This document shows positions 1 to 10,164 of a DNA stretch of 64,000 bases, one piece after another. This DNA is from Prorocentrum cordatum (lineage: Eukaryota > Sar > Dinophyceae > Prorocentrales > Prorocentraceae): assembly GCA_963575745.1 (NCBI GenBank), contig CAUYUJ010000670.1:274166-338165 (forward strand). Direction: 5' to 3'. A program made the position numbers and the translations under genes. The notes below the pieces were generated by a model. That model had not been told where the DNA came from. It saw only the letters and a list, made by a program, of their open reading frames with translations, and ran no database searches. The stretch's first letter is position 1. Each line of letters begins with the position of its first letter.

Positions 1-1603
1 CCACACAACTCGTCCGTTTCACATTCCATCCCAAACATCCGCACCCGACCATCACCACAATGCATCACCTAAGTATCCCCACCGCGTCCAGATAAAGCGG
101 CCTTTTACAGCCCTGGGCGAGTGAAGTCAGTCAGCCAGTTAATTGTTTCCCCTTTTTTTCGGGGAGCCACATAACATCGAATACGGGCTCCTGCAAAGCA
201 TTTCCAGGTCATCCGCAGAGCGTCAAACCGTTATGGCAATCGCAGAGGAAGGAGCACATTTGTGGCAGCGGTGATGGGTACAAACACGTAGACGTGGAAT
301 TACAAGTGAACGGCGATGTGGGAGGGAAAGATTGGTACCGAGATCTAATATTCGATCTCAAGACGGTGATGGAGTCGCTGTCTAGGGCCCTTGCTTTGGA
401 ATGACGTTTCTAATTTCTGGAGCTCGGGGCTCATCAACGAAATATGATGTTCCTCTCCTTTCCCTCCTCGCCCCTCACAGCCACGCCTCCCTCCCGCAGC
501 ACGCACGCCCGCGTGAAGAAGCCGATGCCCATTACAGCGCCGACAACTTCCTGGTCTGTCGAACTGTCTACTTAGATATGGGTCCGGAAAGCACGTAGCA
601 CACGCAGAACGGGACAGTGTGACAGTGCAGCAGCGGAGTGTCGCACACGCCACTCCTGCAAATCCGCGTTCCCCCCAAGGACGTCAGGCGCACGATAGCA
701 ACCCCGACCCGCAACAAGAACGCCCGCGCGCGCGGGGCCAGAGTCGGCAAGTCAGCAACCGACGCCATGGCGGTTTGCGCAGCAATTGCCGACACGACGA
801 CAGGCACCAACAACGGCCAGAGTGGATTGGCACAGAAGGCCAGTTTGCTGGAGAACCTCTTGGATGTCACTCCTCCCGGTCGCACCCCACACGTGTCGAT
901 TGGGCGGGCAGGACTACTGGCTTGAGTTTCCATCACCGTCGAGGATCTTGAAGCAGAACTTTGCAACAGCAACATGGATTGAAGGCGAGGCGTTTTCAAA
1001 TTGTTGCTCTCGCTATAGCGTCGCGCACATTCGTTTGAACATGTTTCGGCTCTTTCACGGTTGGAAGAGATGGCGTTTTCAAAGCTTGGTTCTCGATTTG
1101 ATGCCGCGCACGGCCGAATTCAAAGTTCGCAGCAGTTTCAAAAGTGGAGGGCATTTCTTGTTCAACATGTGGTTCTCGTCTTAGCGTCGCCAACATTTGT
1201 CTTGAATAATCAAGCCGTTCCAAGCATTTGTACGGTTGCACTCCCAGGAAAGGATTCTTGGCGCGATCGTAAGATTGTCTGGACGCGTCATTCAACATCG
1301 ATTCGAAGTGCTGCAGTTCCAGGAGCGGTGCTCGAGCACCACATCCCACTACTGCCTGGACGCGTGAGTCAGGTTGTTTTGCAGCGCTGAAGCCCACTGA
1401 TTAGCTATTTGACACGATTGAGGAATATCATATGGTTGGTTATTTTCCATCGCGGCACTTCCCGCAATGCCAAGCGAATCTTGTAGGCATTTTTGAAGAG
1501 GGAATTCGGAGGGATGGTTCATGGCAACATCGTTGATCCGCCTTGGGTTCGCACTGGTCCTCCTTCCCTGTCATGGCCACTGGCTTGCGCTTCTTTTGGT
1601 CCC

Positions 1604-1790
1604 TCCGTTGCGTGAGTCTGTGTGTCTGAGTGTCTGCGTGTCTGTGTGTCTCTATGTCTGTGTATCTGTGTTTTTTCTTCGTCATCTGTGAGTCAGTGTG
1701 TCGGTGTATCTGTTTGTCTGTGTATCTGTGTGTCTGTCCGTGTGTCTGCGTGTGTGCCTTTGTGCCCGCGTGTCTGTTTATCAGTCCTTC
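1604..1790. repeat. TG/TCTG-rich low-complexity tract
   Basis: Degenerate repeats of 'tgtgtctg' run through this stretch; the translations are Cys/Val/Ser runs and are not counted as genes. Confidence 0.8.
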
Positions 1791-3135
1791 GGCCCCTCGC
1801 CCTGTCGTGTTTTCGGTCTTGGCCTGTCACGTGCTCTCTCGGGCCTTCTCGTCGTCTCTGGACCTCGTTGCTCGGCGGAGCGTGCACCCGAAAGCCGTCG
1901 CCGTCCTGCGCGACCGTTGGCCGAGAGGGCCCTGGAGTCACTGGAAGGGCCAAAACAAATGGTCCAGACCTTGACCCTCGCGTACACCTTAGGCGATGCT
2001 TAAGAAAACTTAAGCTTTCGGCCGTAGTCTCGATTGTTCTTAACGTCCCAATGTAAATGTTAAGATTTTAATGGGAATGTTTGGTTTTTTATTCAAGTTC
2101 TGAGACTATGAATTTCTTAACCCATGATTTCTTAAGCATTTCGCAGGGTGTATGGAGGTTCCGACGACGACGGGCGCGACGATGGCAGCCACGACGACAG
2201 CGACGCGACAAAGACAACGGAGGCAATAACGGAGTCGCGCCCCAGATCGGTAAAACGCATGCAGCAGTCTCAGTTGTTTGAGGCCGCGATGGCCCTGGTA
2301 TAATTACAACAAAGACGCCATTGTGAACAACAGCACGAGTGGAGCCCTCGACCCCAATATTCTTTTTCGGCATTTCTCGAGCTGAATTGATACGCGATGA
2401 CCTGGGGCCAAATTTGGGCGGAACCGCTTGGCGCGAACCAAAGTGCGACGCCAAGACCTCAGGGTCACGAAACACCCGAACGAACGCAAGGACGACGACG
2501 AATGCGCGCCCGCCCGCGGTGGGCCCAGGAAAAACCGATTTCGCTTCTGGAGTTTGGAGGCCCGGTATGGACCAACATCCCCCTTCCAAACTTCGATCCT
2601 CGAGGATCTGGGTTCCGACGGCGACGGAAGCGACGACGATTACGAAACCGTCACGATGCCAACGAAGGCAACGGCGACGAAGACGCGCCTACCCAGGAGG
2701 GGACGATTCCCCATGTGTTTGACGGGACGCGTGATGTGATGCCCATCACTCGGGCTGTCCACCCCGCTTGTCCCCGCTGGACCTCCCAAGAGATCCGATG
2801 CATTGTTTTTGTAATGCCAGGTGCCCAGAAGTCCCCGTTCGTTCCCCCGGGGGGCCAGCTTGGCCCCAGGGGCCCAGCGAGGGCCCCCACGAGGCCGAAC
2901 ACAAAAAAAGCCTCCGCCTTGGACGTCTGGGCCCGAGCGGCACTTCGGAGGCAACGGCAGCGAAGACGCGCCCGCCCGAGAGAAGCGCGTCGCCAGCGGC
3001 GCCAGCGCGCCCGGGGGCCGCCGTGCTGGCGGCGTCGTATTGCGCGGCAGGACGGGACGCGCGCCGCCGCGTCGGGCCGGGGCCGCCGGGTTTCCGAGGT
3101 TCGAGGTCTCCGAGGCTCGGGTTTGAGGTTCGAGG

Positions 3136-3336
3136 TTCGGGCCGGGCGAAAGGGGGGGATTGGGAAAGGGGGGGTTACGAAATTTGCTGCATGCAGCTGA
3201 TTTCGGCCTCACCGAGGGGCCCATTCCTCGATACATGGGCGCCTCCCGGCGCCGGGAGGCGCCGGGAAAATCAGCTACGTGAGCTGATTCTCAAACCCCC
3301 CTTTTGCTATCCCCCCCTTTCGCCCGACCCGAGAGG
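3136..3336. repeat. Fold-back (MITE-like) inverted repeat with central palindrome
   Basis: The left arm (about 3136-3178) contains 'cgggcgaaagggggggat' and the right arm (about 3293-3335) carries its near-exact reverse complement; about 33 of 41 aligned positions agree. Between them lies a perfect 26-bp palindrome at 3238-3263 (centred on 'cccggcgccggg') and an 8-bp inverted pair 'aatcagct/agctgatt'. No protein is encoded. The nested arrangement suggests a non-autonomous fold-back element, but no target duplication was defined. Confidence 0.6.
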
Positions 3337-4447
3337 TGTTCGGCCGTTTTCGTGTGTTCTCGATGGTCATGTGTGGAATCGAGTCATGAACCGGCAGCCA
3401 GGGAGCAATGACAACGGGGGGGGGAATGGCCCAATGGGGATCACATCGACCCCTAAATGCCGATGTTTCGCCGGGCCTGACGGGCCTGATAGCCCACCCC
3501 GCCAAGAAACGATCGACTTCGCGATCGAAGGCCTCGATGGCCGATCGATCGGCGATGCACCGCCGATTCAAGCTCGATGTTCCCCCTCTGAGCCGGTCCT
3601 CCCCTATCGTTATCCCCCCTCATGCAAAGACATCGAGGCTCGAAGTCTCCTGGAGGATAGAGTATCGAGGATGAAGTCCGTCCCTGGATCGATGTTCGAG
3701 GATCGAGGTTCGAGTATCGAGGTTGGCCGACGCCAGAGGCCGGATCGAGATCCCAGGATCCAGATTTTCCATCGTTGTTACTTCCAGCTCCTCAGGACCG
3801 CTTCAAGCCCAAAGTACCTTCAACGAGTTATCTGGGACGCCGTTGGTCCCCTGCCTCCCACGCCCGCCGTTTTACAGGGTAGGACCGCGCCCCCAAGGGT
3901 GGACGCCGGCGGGTCGCGGCTCGCTTCTGCGCGCGAGCCCAAGCTGCAGGCGGAGGAGAGGAGAGAGCAACTGAAACATTCGGGAGACACTGGAACTTTG
4001 TCGCTTGCCTCCCACCCCCGCCGTTTTACATTGGAGTGCTTCCGATGGGACCGCGCCCCCAATGGATACCGATGGAACACGACGGGGGAACCATTACATC
4101 GGAATTGCATATCTGTCCGAATTCATGCGCAAAGCCACGGCTAAAGGGATTCAGTTGTAGAAAGTGGGACGTAGACCGCGACGGCTCTGTCCCGCAGTTC
4201 CCGTTGCGCATGTCGCGGCCAAGCCGTCAGAATCAAGGAAGTCTCTTGCGGCCCTGTGGCGGAACGCGTGGGAAGCTATCGCAGAGGCTTGTGCTGCCGG
4301 CGTGCCGACGGCAACGCGGAGCTAAGCCACACAATTGTTGTAGTACCCTTGAAGGAAAACAAGTTCGTTCGAGCCACCGCGGCCAGCAAGACACCATGAC
4401 GCCCACATGCGCACGCAAAGCACAGGGCCAACTTTGCAAACGCGCGC

Positions 4448-5500
4448 TTGGCTTCGAGCGTGGAAGTCCTTTTTGCGACCTGCGGCCTTGAGCCGCATGC
4501 GGCCCAGGGGCCTGCCTGGGATCCTGAGCGGCCCCATCACCGCGATAGTGCTCTCGATAGGGCTGCGAGGACAGCCGCGTCCGCCTGGGCCGCCTTGCCA
4601 GGAACCGCCATACTGCGAGTGCACCTCCCCCGACTTGGGCGGGCGCGACGTGCCCCGAGCTGGCTCCTTGTCCGCCGTGCCCGACGCTGGCGGGCGCCGA
4701 CGGGGCGGCGGGGATCCTGGACCTTCGCCCGGGCGGGCGGCGGCCGCGGCTGGACAAGGCAGCCGTCGAGCTCAATGATGTGGTGGTGGGCCTGGACGAC
4801 TTGGAGGGCTACGCCTGCGCTGGTCGACGCCCGCATGGCCCTCGAGGGCGGGGCGGCGGCGGGCGACCGGCCAGTGGAGAGCGAGGGCGCCGTGACTCCC
4901 GACAAAGATGTGTTGCTGTTGGGCACGATGTTCGGGGGCCGCTTCCTGGCTCGGCGGGCGGCGCTGCGCCCCGGAGGAGCAGCGCCTAGCGGCGGTCCTC
5001 AGGAAGACGAGGCGGCGGGGGCGGCCGGCGGGGCCTCCGATGGCAACGGTGTTGCTGAGGGCTACCTTCAACACGGGCCGCTGGACACGCCAGAGGGGCA
5101 TGCGCGGTTTCCGATGGAGGGCGCCCGTGTCGGCGAGCTGGGCAGCGAGGTGGCGTTCGGTCCCGACTACTTTTGGCTTTCGGGCTGCGACGCCACGCCG
5201 CTCCGTCGAGGCCAAGGCCGCCGCGGTGAGCTCGTCCCGCTGACGGAGGTGGACGATGCTAGGAGAACCCGCCGGGAAGAACTAGCTGCCCAGCTGGGGG
5301 CCACGCTCGGCCCGACGCCGACGCCGACGCCCCTGGAGCCGCCTCCCCGGCCCGCCCCAGCTGTGCCCGAGGACGCGGACGCGGCCGGCGGCACGGCCGC
5401 TCAGCTTGCAGTGGCCGAGGAGGCTCGGCCGCTCTTGATAGACTACGACGACCAGGGCGAGAGGTGTAAGGCACACCGCGAGGCGGTGCAGGACCCTGAG
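4448..5500 (+). pseudogene. Retroelement segment 1: gag-like N-terminal region
   Basis: One open frame runs to the insertion point. The upstream half is compositionally biased; the last 150 residues look like real protein: a charged stretch (D-A-R-R-T-R-R-E-E-L), a Pro-rich linker (repeated P-T and P-P) and then I-D-Y-D-D-Q-G-E-R-C-K-A-H-R-E-A-V. The D-Y-D-D-Q-G-E-R block is one I recall at the equivalent place in dinoflagellate RT polyproteins. The frame ends in D-P-E at 5500, where element 1 begins; the matching continuation (E-T-S-G-E-S) starts at 25280. The true start codon is not clear and may lie upstream in another frame. Confidence 0.6.
5497..5500 (+). repeat. Candidate target duplication of element 1, left copy (TGAG)
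   Basis: TGAG here and TGAG at 25279-25282 flank element 1. Removing the insert plus one copy joins codons ...CCT-GAG-ACC-TCT... in frame. The duplication may be 3 bp (GAG) or 4 bp. GAGGTCTC is nearly palindromic, which leaves the exact end open by a few bases. Confidence 0.55.
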
Positions 5501-5580
5501 GTCTCATCCGGCTAAAATATAGCTGTCTTTCGCTACGGCTAAACAAAAAGCTGCCACAGCTATTTTTTAGCTGTGTACAT
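5501..5580 (+). repeat. Element 1 left end with subterminal AGCTGT/GGCTAAA motifs
   Basis: In about 80 bases: ggctaaa (twice), agctgt (twice), aagctg, agctatttt. The same words in both orientations recur at 25197-25276. Repeated short subterminal motifs are transposase binding sites in CACTA-type elements; that function here is inference. Confidence 0.55.
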
Positions 5581-5784
5581 ACATATGCTATGTAAAGCAG
5601 CATTTGCACATATATACACATCTATTCGACCGACAACTTAATACCTAACGAATTTGTGCATATGATATATTACAACAGATGAAATTCATCAAAGAATATC
5701 ATCCCTCTCTCTCACACACGTAAATATGAATGCATATACACACTACACACACGCACCTGCTGCAGCATGCAGTTTTTGAAAGCG

Positions 5785-6205
5785 AGCCGACCTCCATCCA
5801 GATATATGTTGGGTCCTGGTCTCCACGGGGCGTGCCCAGAGAGGGGAATGCGAGCGGTGCTTGGAGCGATGGCTAAGTGTCGGTGCGTTTGGCGCCGCCA
5901 CTGGGCCACCCGCGGGCCGTTTGCAATTTCGTCTCTGGGTTGCCTCGGAGTGGAGCCCAGGGGGGCGTCTAGGTGCACAGAGTCTTGGGTGGGAGTCTAG
6001 GGATCAGGAGTCTAGGGATCAGGAGTCTAGGGATCAGGAGTCTAGGGACCAGGAGTCTTGGGCGGGAGTCTAGGGACCAGGAGTCTAGGGCGGGCGTCTA
6101 GGCACAGGGAGTCTGTGTGGGTAGTCTAGGGCGCGAGTCTAGGGCTAGGGGTCTAGGGCGGGCGTCTAGGGACAATGCGTCAGTCTAGGGCAGGTGGTCT
6201 AGTTG
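5785..6205 (+). repeat. Direct repeat A plus GTCTAGG minisatellite (left copy)
   Basis: Positions 5785-5973 match 22903-23083 at roughly 80% by eye in the same orientation (shared blocks include cgtgcccagaga, cgccactgggccaccc and tgcctcggagtgga). Both copies are followed by an array of degenerate units built on 'agtctaggg' (here 5969-6205). The copies are 17.1 kb apart, near the two ends of element 1. Confidence 0.75.
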
Positions 6206-6263
6206 AATAGCCTATGGCGTTGATGTCTATGAGGGCGCCTGTCCGATCACACTGTGTATCATG

Positions 6264-6281
6264 CCGCAGTTCTGGGTCAAG
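6264..6281 (+). other. Weak candidate relict spliced leader before the KRPAA gene
   Basis: The stretch ccgcagttctgggtcaag resembles the 3' part of the dinoflagellate spliced leader (ttttggctcaag; 10 of 12 aligned) with a 3-base gap further 5', and ends two bases before the ATG at 6284. The match is poor enough to be chance. Confidence 0.2.
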
Positions 6282-6283
6282 GC

Positions 6284-8792
6284 ATGGCCTCTGGAGGGAA
6301 GAGGTCGGCGTCGTCCGCCTCCCGCGACGGCCTCCAGGCCATCGCCAAGCGCCACATCACAGTTCCAGATGGTGTGAACGGTGTCAAGTACACCACGAAG
6401 TTGGATGGCCCGCTCAACAGCACAGCGATCACCGCTGTGAGAGACATGCTCATCGAGATCCGAGCGTTGTCGCCGCATGGCGGCATCCAGCAGTCCATGC
6501 TCGCAGAGGCGCTCGCAGCGCACGGCAAGTCAATGGAGAGAGAGTGGCACCTCGGTCCCGAGGTGATGGCATGGGCAGAAGACGTTGCCAGGAGCATCCG
6601 TGCGATGTTGCGGCACGTTGCGACCGCGACGTGCAGGCCAGACCGGGTGCCGAGCTGGGCCGCCGTCTTCGTTGAGGACATGGGCCTTCCAACCCATCAT
6701 CGCACCATCCTCACACCCCCGTCTCCACGCCTCCCCCGCACAGTGGGGGGGCGAGGAGGACGAGGACGATGATGCTGATGATGATGATGATGATGATGAC
6801 AGTGATGATGATGCTGATGATGTTGGTTTTGATGCTGATGATGATGCTGATGATGATGATGCTGATGTTGATGATGATGGTGGTTATGCCGATGGTGGTG
6901 ATGGCGATGGTGATTGTGATGATGATGATGATGATGATGATGAGGATGGTGTTGATGATGGTGACGATGATGCTGGTGGTAACGGTGATGATGGTGCTGG
7001 TGACGATCTTGATGCATGTCGAGCCCGATCCAGCAGGACTCGGATGGTGCTGCTGTCGGGGACGGTCGCGATGACGAACGTGATGTGGTGGGTGGCGGTG
7101 CTGCGACGGACCAGCGGGTTGAAACGCTGGACGGTCCGAACTCCAGGTATCAATGCAGCGCCAACGGGGTGTCAATGCATGCGTTGACACCCCGTTGACG
7201 CTGCGTCGACGGTTGGCGCTTCGTGTGCTGGCACCCGTCACTTCCCTCACTGATTCAATCTCGCACGCCTCGTCATTGTGTCTCGCGTGTCGTGCCGATC
7301 TATCCATCCCTCTGTAGATACGTGCGTATCTTGAGGTCATGTAGCACCCATGTCTTTCATAGTCCTGTATATACACCTGTCTCCCTCCCCATATCTTTCA
7401 ACATGGTTGTGCACATACGCATATACGTGTGAAGAAATACATGCGTGGTCACTCCCATCCTGCATTCCGCCACCTCGATAGGACTCGACTGCCGACACGA
7501 CGTGGACGCACGGCATTGCCGCGGACATGCAGGTGGACGCACTCATCCAAAGCAACCGATCCAGCTCATCATCCTCCTGCTCCTCCTGCTCATCGTTCGC
7601 TCCATTCGTTGCTCTGCCAATCGTATCCTTCATCGTTCAGTCCCGTCCCATGGATCACCTGGTGGTCAACACCACGCCCACATCACCCTCTGCCGTAATC
7701 CTCCTGTCGTGATCGGCATGCCTCCTTTTCGTAATGACCCTCCTCGTCGGCAGACCCACCTATCGCACCCGTTTCGACCTCCATTCCTAATCGCTCTCCT
7801 TCTCGTCGCCTTCCTCCCCTCAACGTCCGTATCACTATATTCATTGCCTCCGCCTCGGCTTGTCGTCGTCATCGCCATCTCCGCCGCCGTTCCCGCCTGT
7901 TTGCGGCTCTCGGTAGGTGGCGTGGCGCACGCGCAGGACGAAGCCGGACGGGCGCATGGAGTGCGCCAAGGCCATGGCGAAGATGACGGATGCCGACGGC
8001 GTCGGGTACACTGTCGCGAAGTGGTCCGACGGTGACGTGTGGAGGGTGCCCGACGACCTCGGGCTGAACGACGGGCCTAAGCAGAGGTCCGAGGACGGCG
8101 TCATCTGGGAGGGCCACGCGCCAGACGACGCGAACTACAGGATCGTGCTGAAGAAGGTGAACAAAGTCAGCACCAGCTGGCTGGTCTTGTGGCATCCGCG
8201 GGCTGGTCAACGCGACGAGCAGAAGTGCCAGCTCATGGGGTGCGCGTCCGAGGAGGCGGCGAAGGTGTGGATGATCAGCGCTGCCAAGCGCTTGCTGTCA
8301 GGAGAGATCGACAAGCCGCAGATGGAGGCAGAAAAACGAGAGTGGCTTTCTACTAACGGCCTGGCGGTGAGGAAAAAACCAAGTGGTCAGACGAAGATCC
8401 TCAAGAGGCCAGCGGCATCCACGAGCATGCCAACTCCCAAGAAGCCGAAGGGGACGTCGGACGACGACATCGGGGGGCCCGAGGAGCACGCGGCGGACGA
8501 GGAGGGCGACGAGGACGGCTCCACCAAGGAGGAGAAGCTGGACGTCAACGAGGACGAGGAGGAGGAGGACGAGGCCAATGACGAGGTGGATGACGAGGAC
8601 GCGGAGCCAGAGCAGCAGCTGGCCGAGGCCATCGGGCGCAAGCCGAGGCCAGCGGCGAGTACGCAGCCCGAGGTGATGAAGCGCCCAGCCGCAGTGACAG
8701 CGTCTGCGCCGCCTCCGCCGTCGTCGCCGCAGCAGGCGACGCCAGGGGGAGTGCCAGCCATGCCGCAGATTCCAGATTTTTTGTTTGATTGA
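6284..8792 (+). CDS. Acidic KRPAA-motif protein of unknown function (at least two exons)
   Basis: I do not recognise a named family. Exon 1 (6284 to about 6690) starts M-A-S-G-G-K-R-S and encodes about 135 residues of helical-looking sequence (R-D-M-L-I-E-I-R, A-W-A-E-D-V-A-R-S-I-R). Exon 2 (about 7936-8792) encodes a folded-looking part with Trp-containing motifs (V-A-K-W-S-D-G-D-V-W, T-S-W-L-V-L-W-H-P), then a tail with two K-R-P-A-A motifs, a long Asp/Glu run and a Pro-rich end before TGA at 8790-8792. The intervening 1.2 kb has a GAT microsatellite and no coding signal; splice sites were not resolved. Basic KRPAA patches next to acidic runs suggest a nuclear or nucleic-acid-associated protein, which is inference. 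It is the first gene inside element 1. Linking the two exons into one gene rests on context only. Confidence 0.45.
6766..7016. repeat. GAT/ATG trinucleotide microsatellite
   Basis: About 250 bases of 'gatgat' with gct/ggt interruptions, inside the putative intron of the preceding gene. It generates poly-Asp, poly-Met and poly-His open frames, all discarded. Confidence 0.95.
7151..7202. repeat. Hairpin with 21-bp arms (cgttgacacc family)
   Basis: The left arm around gcgccaacggggtgtcaa and the right arm around ttgacaccccgttgacgc are reverse complements over 21 bases with one mismatch, separated by an 8-base loop. The word cgttgacacc recurs at 14090-14230, and related words occur at 21490-21530 and 24000-24015, all in element 1. 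Confidence 0.8.
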
Positions 8793-8954
8793 TGGGCGCT
8801 CCGTCGAGCTCGCAGCCATACAGCACTGCTGCCACACATGATCGCATGACAGATGCAGCTGGCAGCGTTTGCTCGACTTGCCCAGAGCTCAGAACATCTG
8901 ATTGTGAATGTACAATTCGCTGGTGCGAACCTTCATCATCCGTCGAGGCTGCCT

Positions 8955-9110
8955 GCGCACCGAGAGCCGAGAGCTGAGTTTCGCCGAGAGCTGAGTTCCG
9001 CCGAGAGCTGAATCACCGAGAGCTGAATTCGCCACCCCGCCGAGAGCTGAATTTCGCCGAGAGCTGATTTAGCTGGGCACAGCAGCTGAGCGTCGCCGAG
9101 AGCTCAATCG
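8955..9110. repeat. Short tandem repeat of 'gccgagagctga'
   Basis: Nine or so degenerate copies of ccgagagctga(att)cgc lie between the KRPAA gene and the next gene. No open frame of interest. Confidence 0.85.
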
Positions 9111-9398
9111 CCACCCCGCCGAACCCCCGAACGCCCGAACGTCCGAAAGATCGCCTAGGGGAAATTGACATTCGTCATCTTCCTCCTCCTCCGCCTCGTC
9201 AGCATCATCAGCATCGTCGTCATCAACATCATCACCCTCATCCTCGCCATCTTCCTCGAGATCCCAAATGGTTACTATGTCTCCTCTTTCTCATAGCCCG
9301 ACTCCCCGCCCTCCTCCTCTACTCCCGTTCATCATCATCCCCCCCATCTTTATCCCCCTCCACCTCCACCCACATATTGGGGGTCACCCGCAGCAGCG

Positions 9399-10114
9399 AT
9401 GCCCAAGAGGGAGGGCCCTGAGGGGTCCGTGCAGTGGGGACAGACTCCACCGAACTGGCTCCGCATGACGACCATCGGACAGGTGATTTCTCGCGGCGCC
9501 GCCGCCGCCAAGAAGAACGACGTGGAGGACATGCGGGGGGAACAGCAGCAACACCAACACCGACAACAACAAACGCATCACGAACCTCAACATTACCAGC
9601 AACAACGGCAGTCGCACCACCAACAACAACAAAACCAACAACAACAACGATAACAACAAGATGAATACCAATGAAACCGCCACCCATAACCACAACCACA
9701 CCAATATCAACAGCAACACCAACAGCACAAACAACAACATCAACACCAACATCAACACCAACAACAACACCACCGACAACAACACCAACAACAACAGCAC
9801 CACCAACAACAACCACCACAACACCATCTCACATCTGGCCCTGGGACTCCGAGCGCACGCACGCGTGGACCCTCCCCGCCGATGCGCGCGCCCACCCCCG
9901 CCCCCCCTATGGTCGACGAAGATCGGCACCCCCTTGTTTTCCTGCGGGTCGGGCAATGTGCGACTGGGCCTCAATAGATCAGAGCTCGGACGAGGATGGG
10001 ATGAGGAAAACAACAAACATAATCAGGAGGAAGGGACTCGAGAGAGACGGGAGGGACCAACAGATAATGATATTGACAGCAAGATGATGATGGAGGGGGA
10101 GTGCGAGAAGGCGA

Positions 10115-10164
<50 letters not shown>

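Larger units (their letters stand above)
1..4447. other. Left flank, no supported gene
   Basis: Many open frames exist on both strands but none shows a recognisable family or a steady coding pattern. Visible structure: three imperfect copies of an about 85-bp unit at roughly 985-1215 (each around 'gcgttttcaaa'), a TG/CTG-rich tract at 1604-1790, a CGA/GAC-rich tract near 2160-2220, GA/TCGAGG-rich short repeats around 3480-3740, and a fold-back repeat at 3136-3336 listed separately. Long frames such as 2768-4144 follow GC content and are not called. Confidence 0.5.

Noticed and set aside
2768-4144. 458-residue + frame
   Set aside because: It runs through the fold-back repeat and TCGAGG repeats with changing composition and no recognisable domain.
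6697-7376. Poly-His, poly-Asp and Ile/Thr-rich frames
   Set aside because: Products of the GAT microsatellite.
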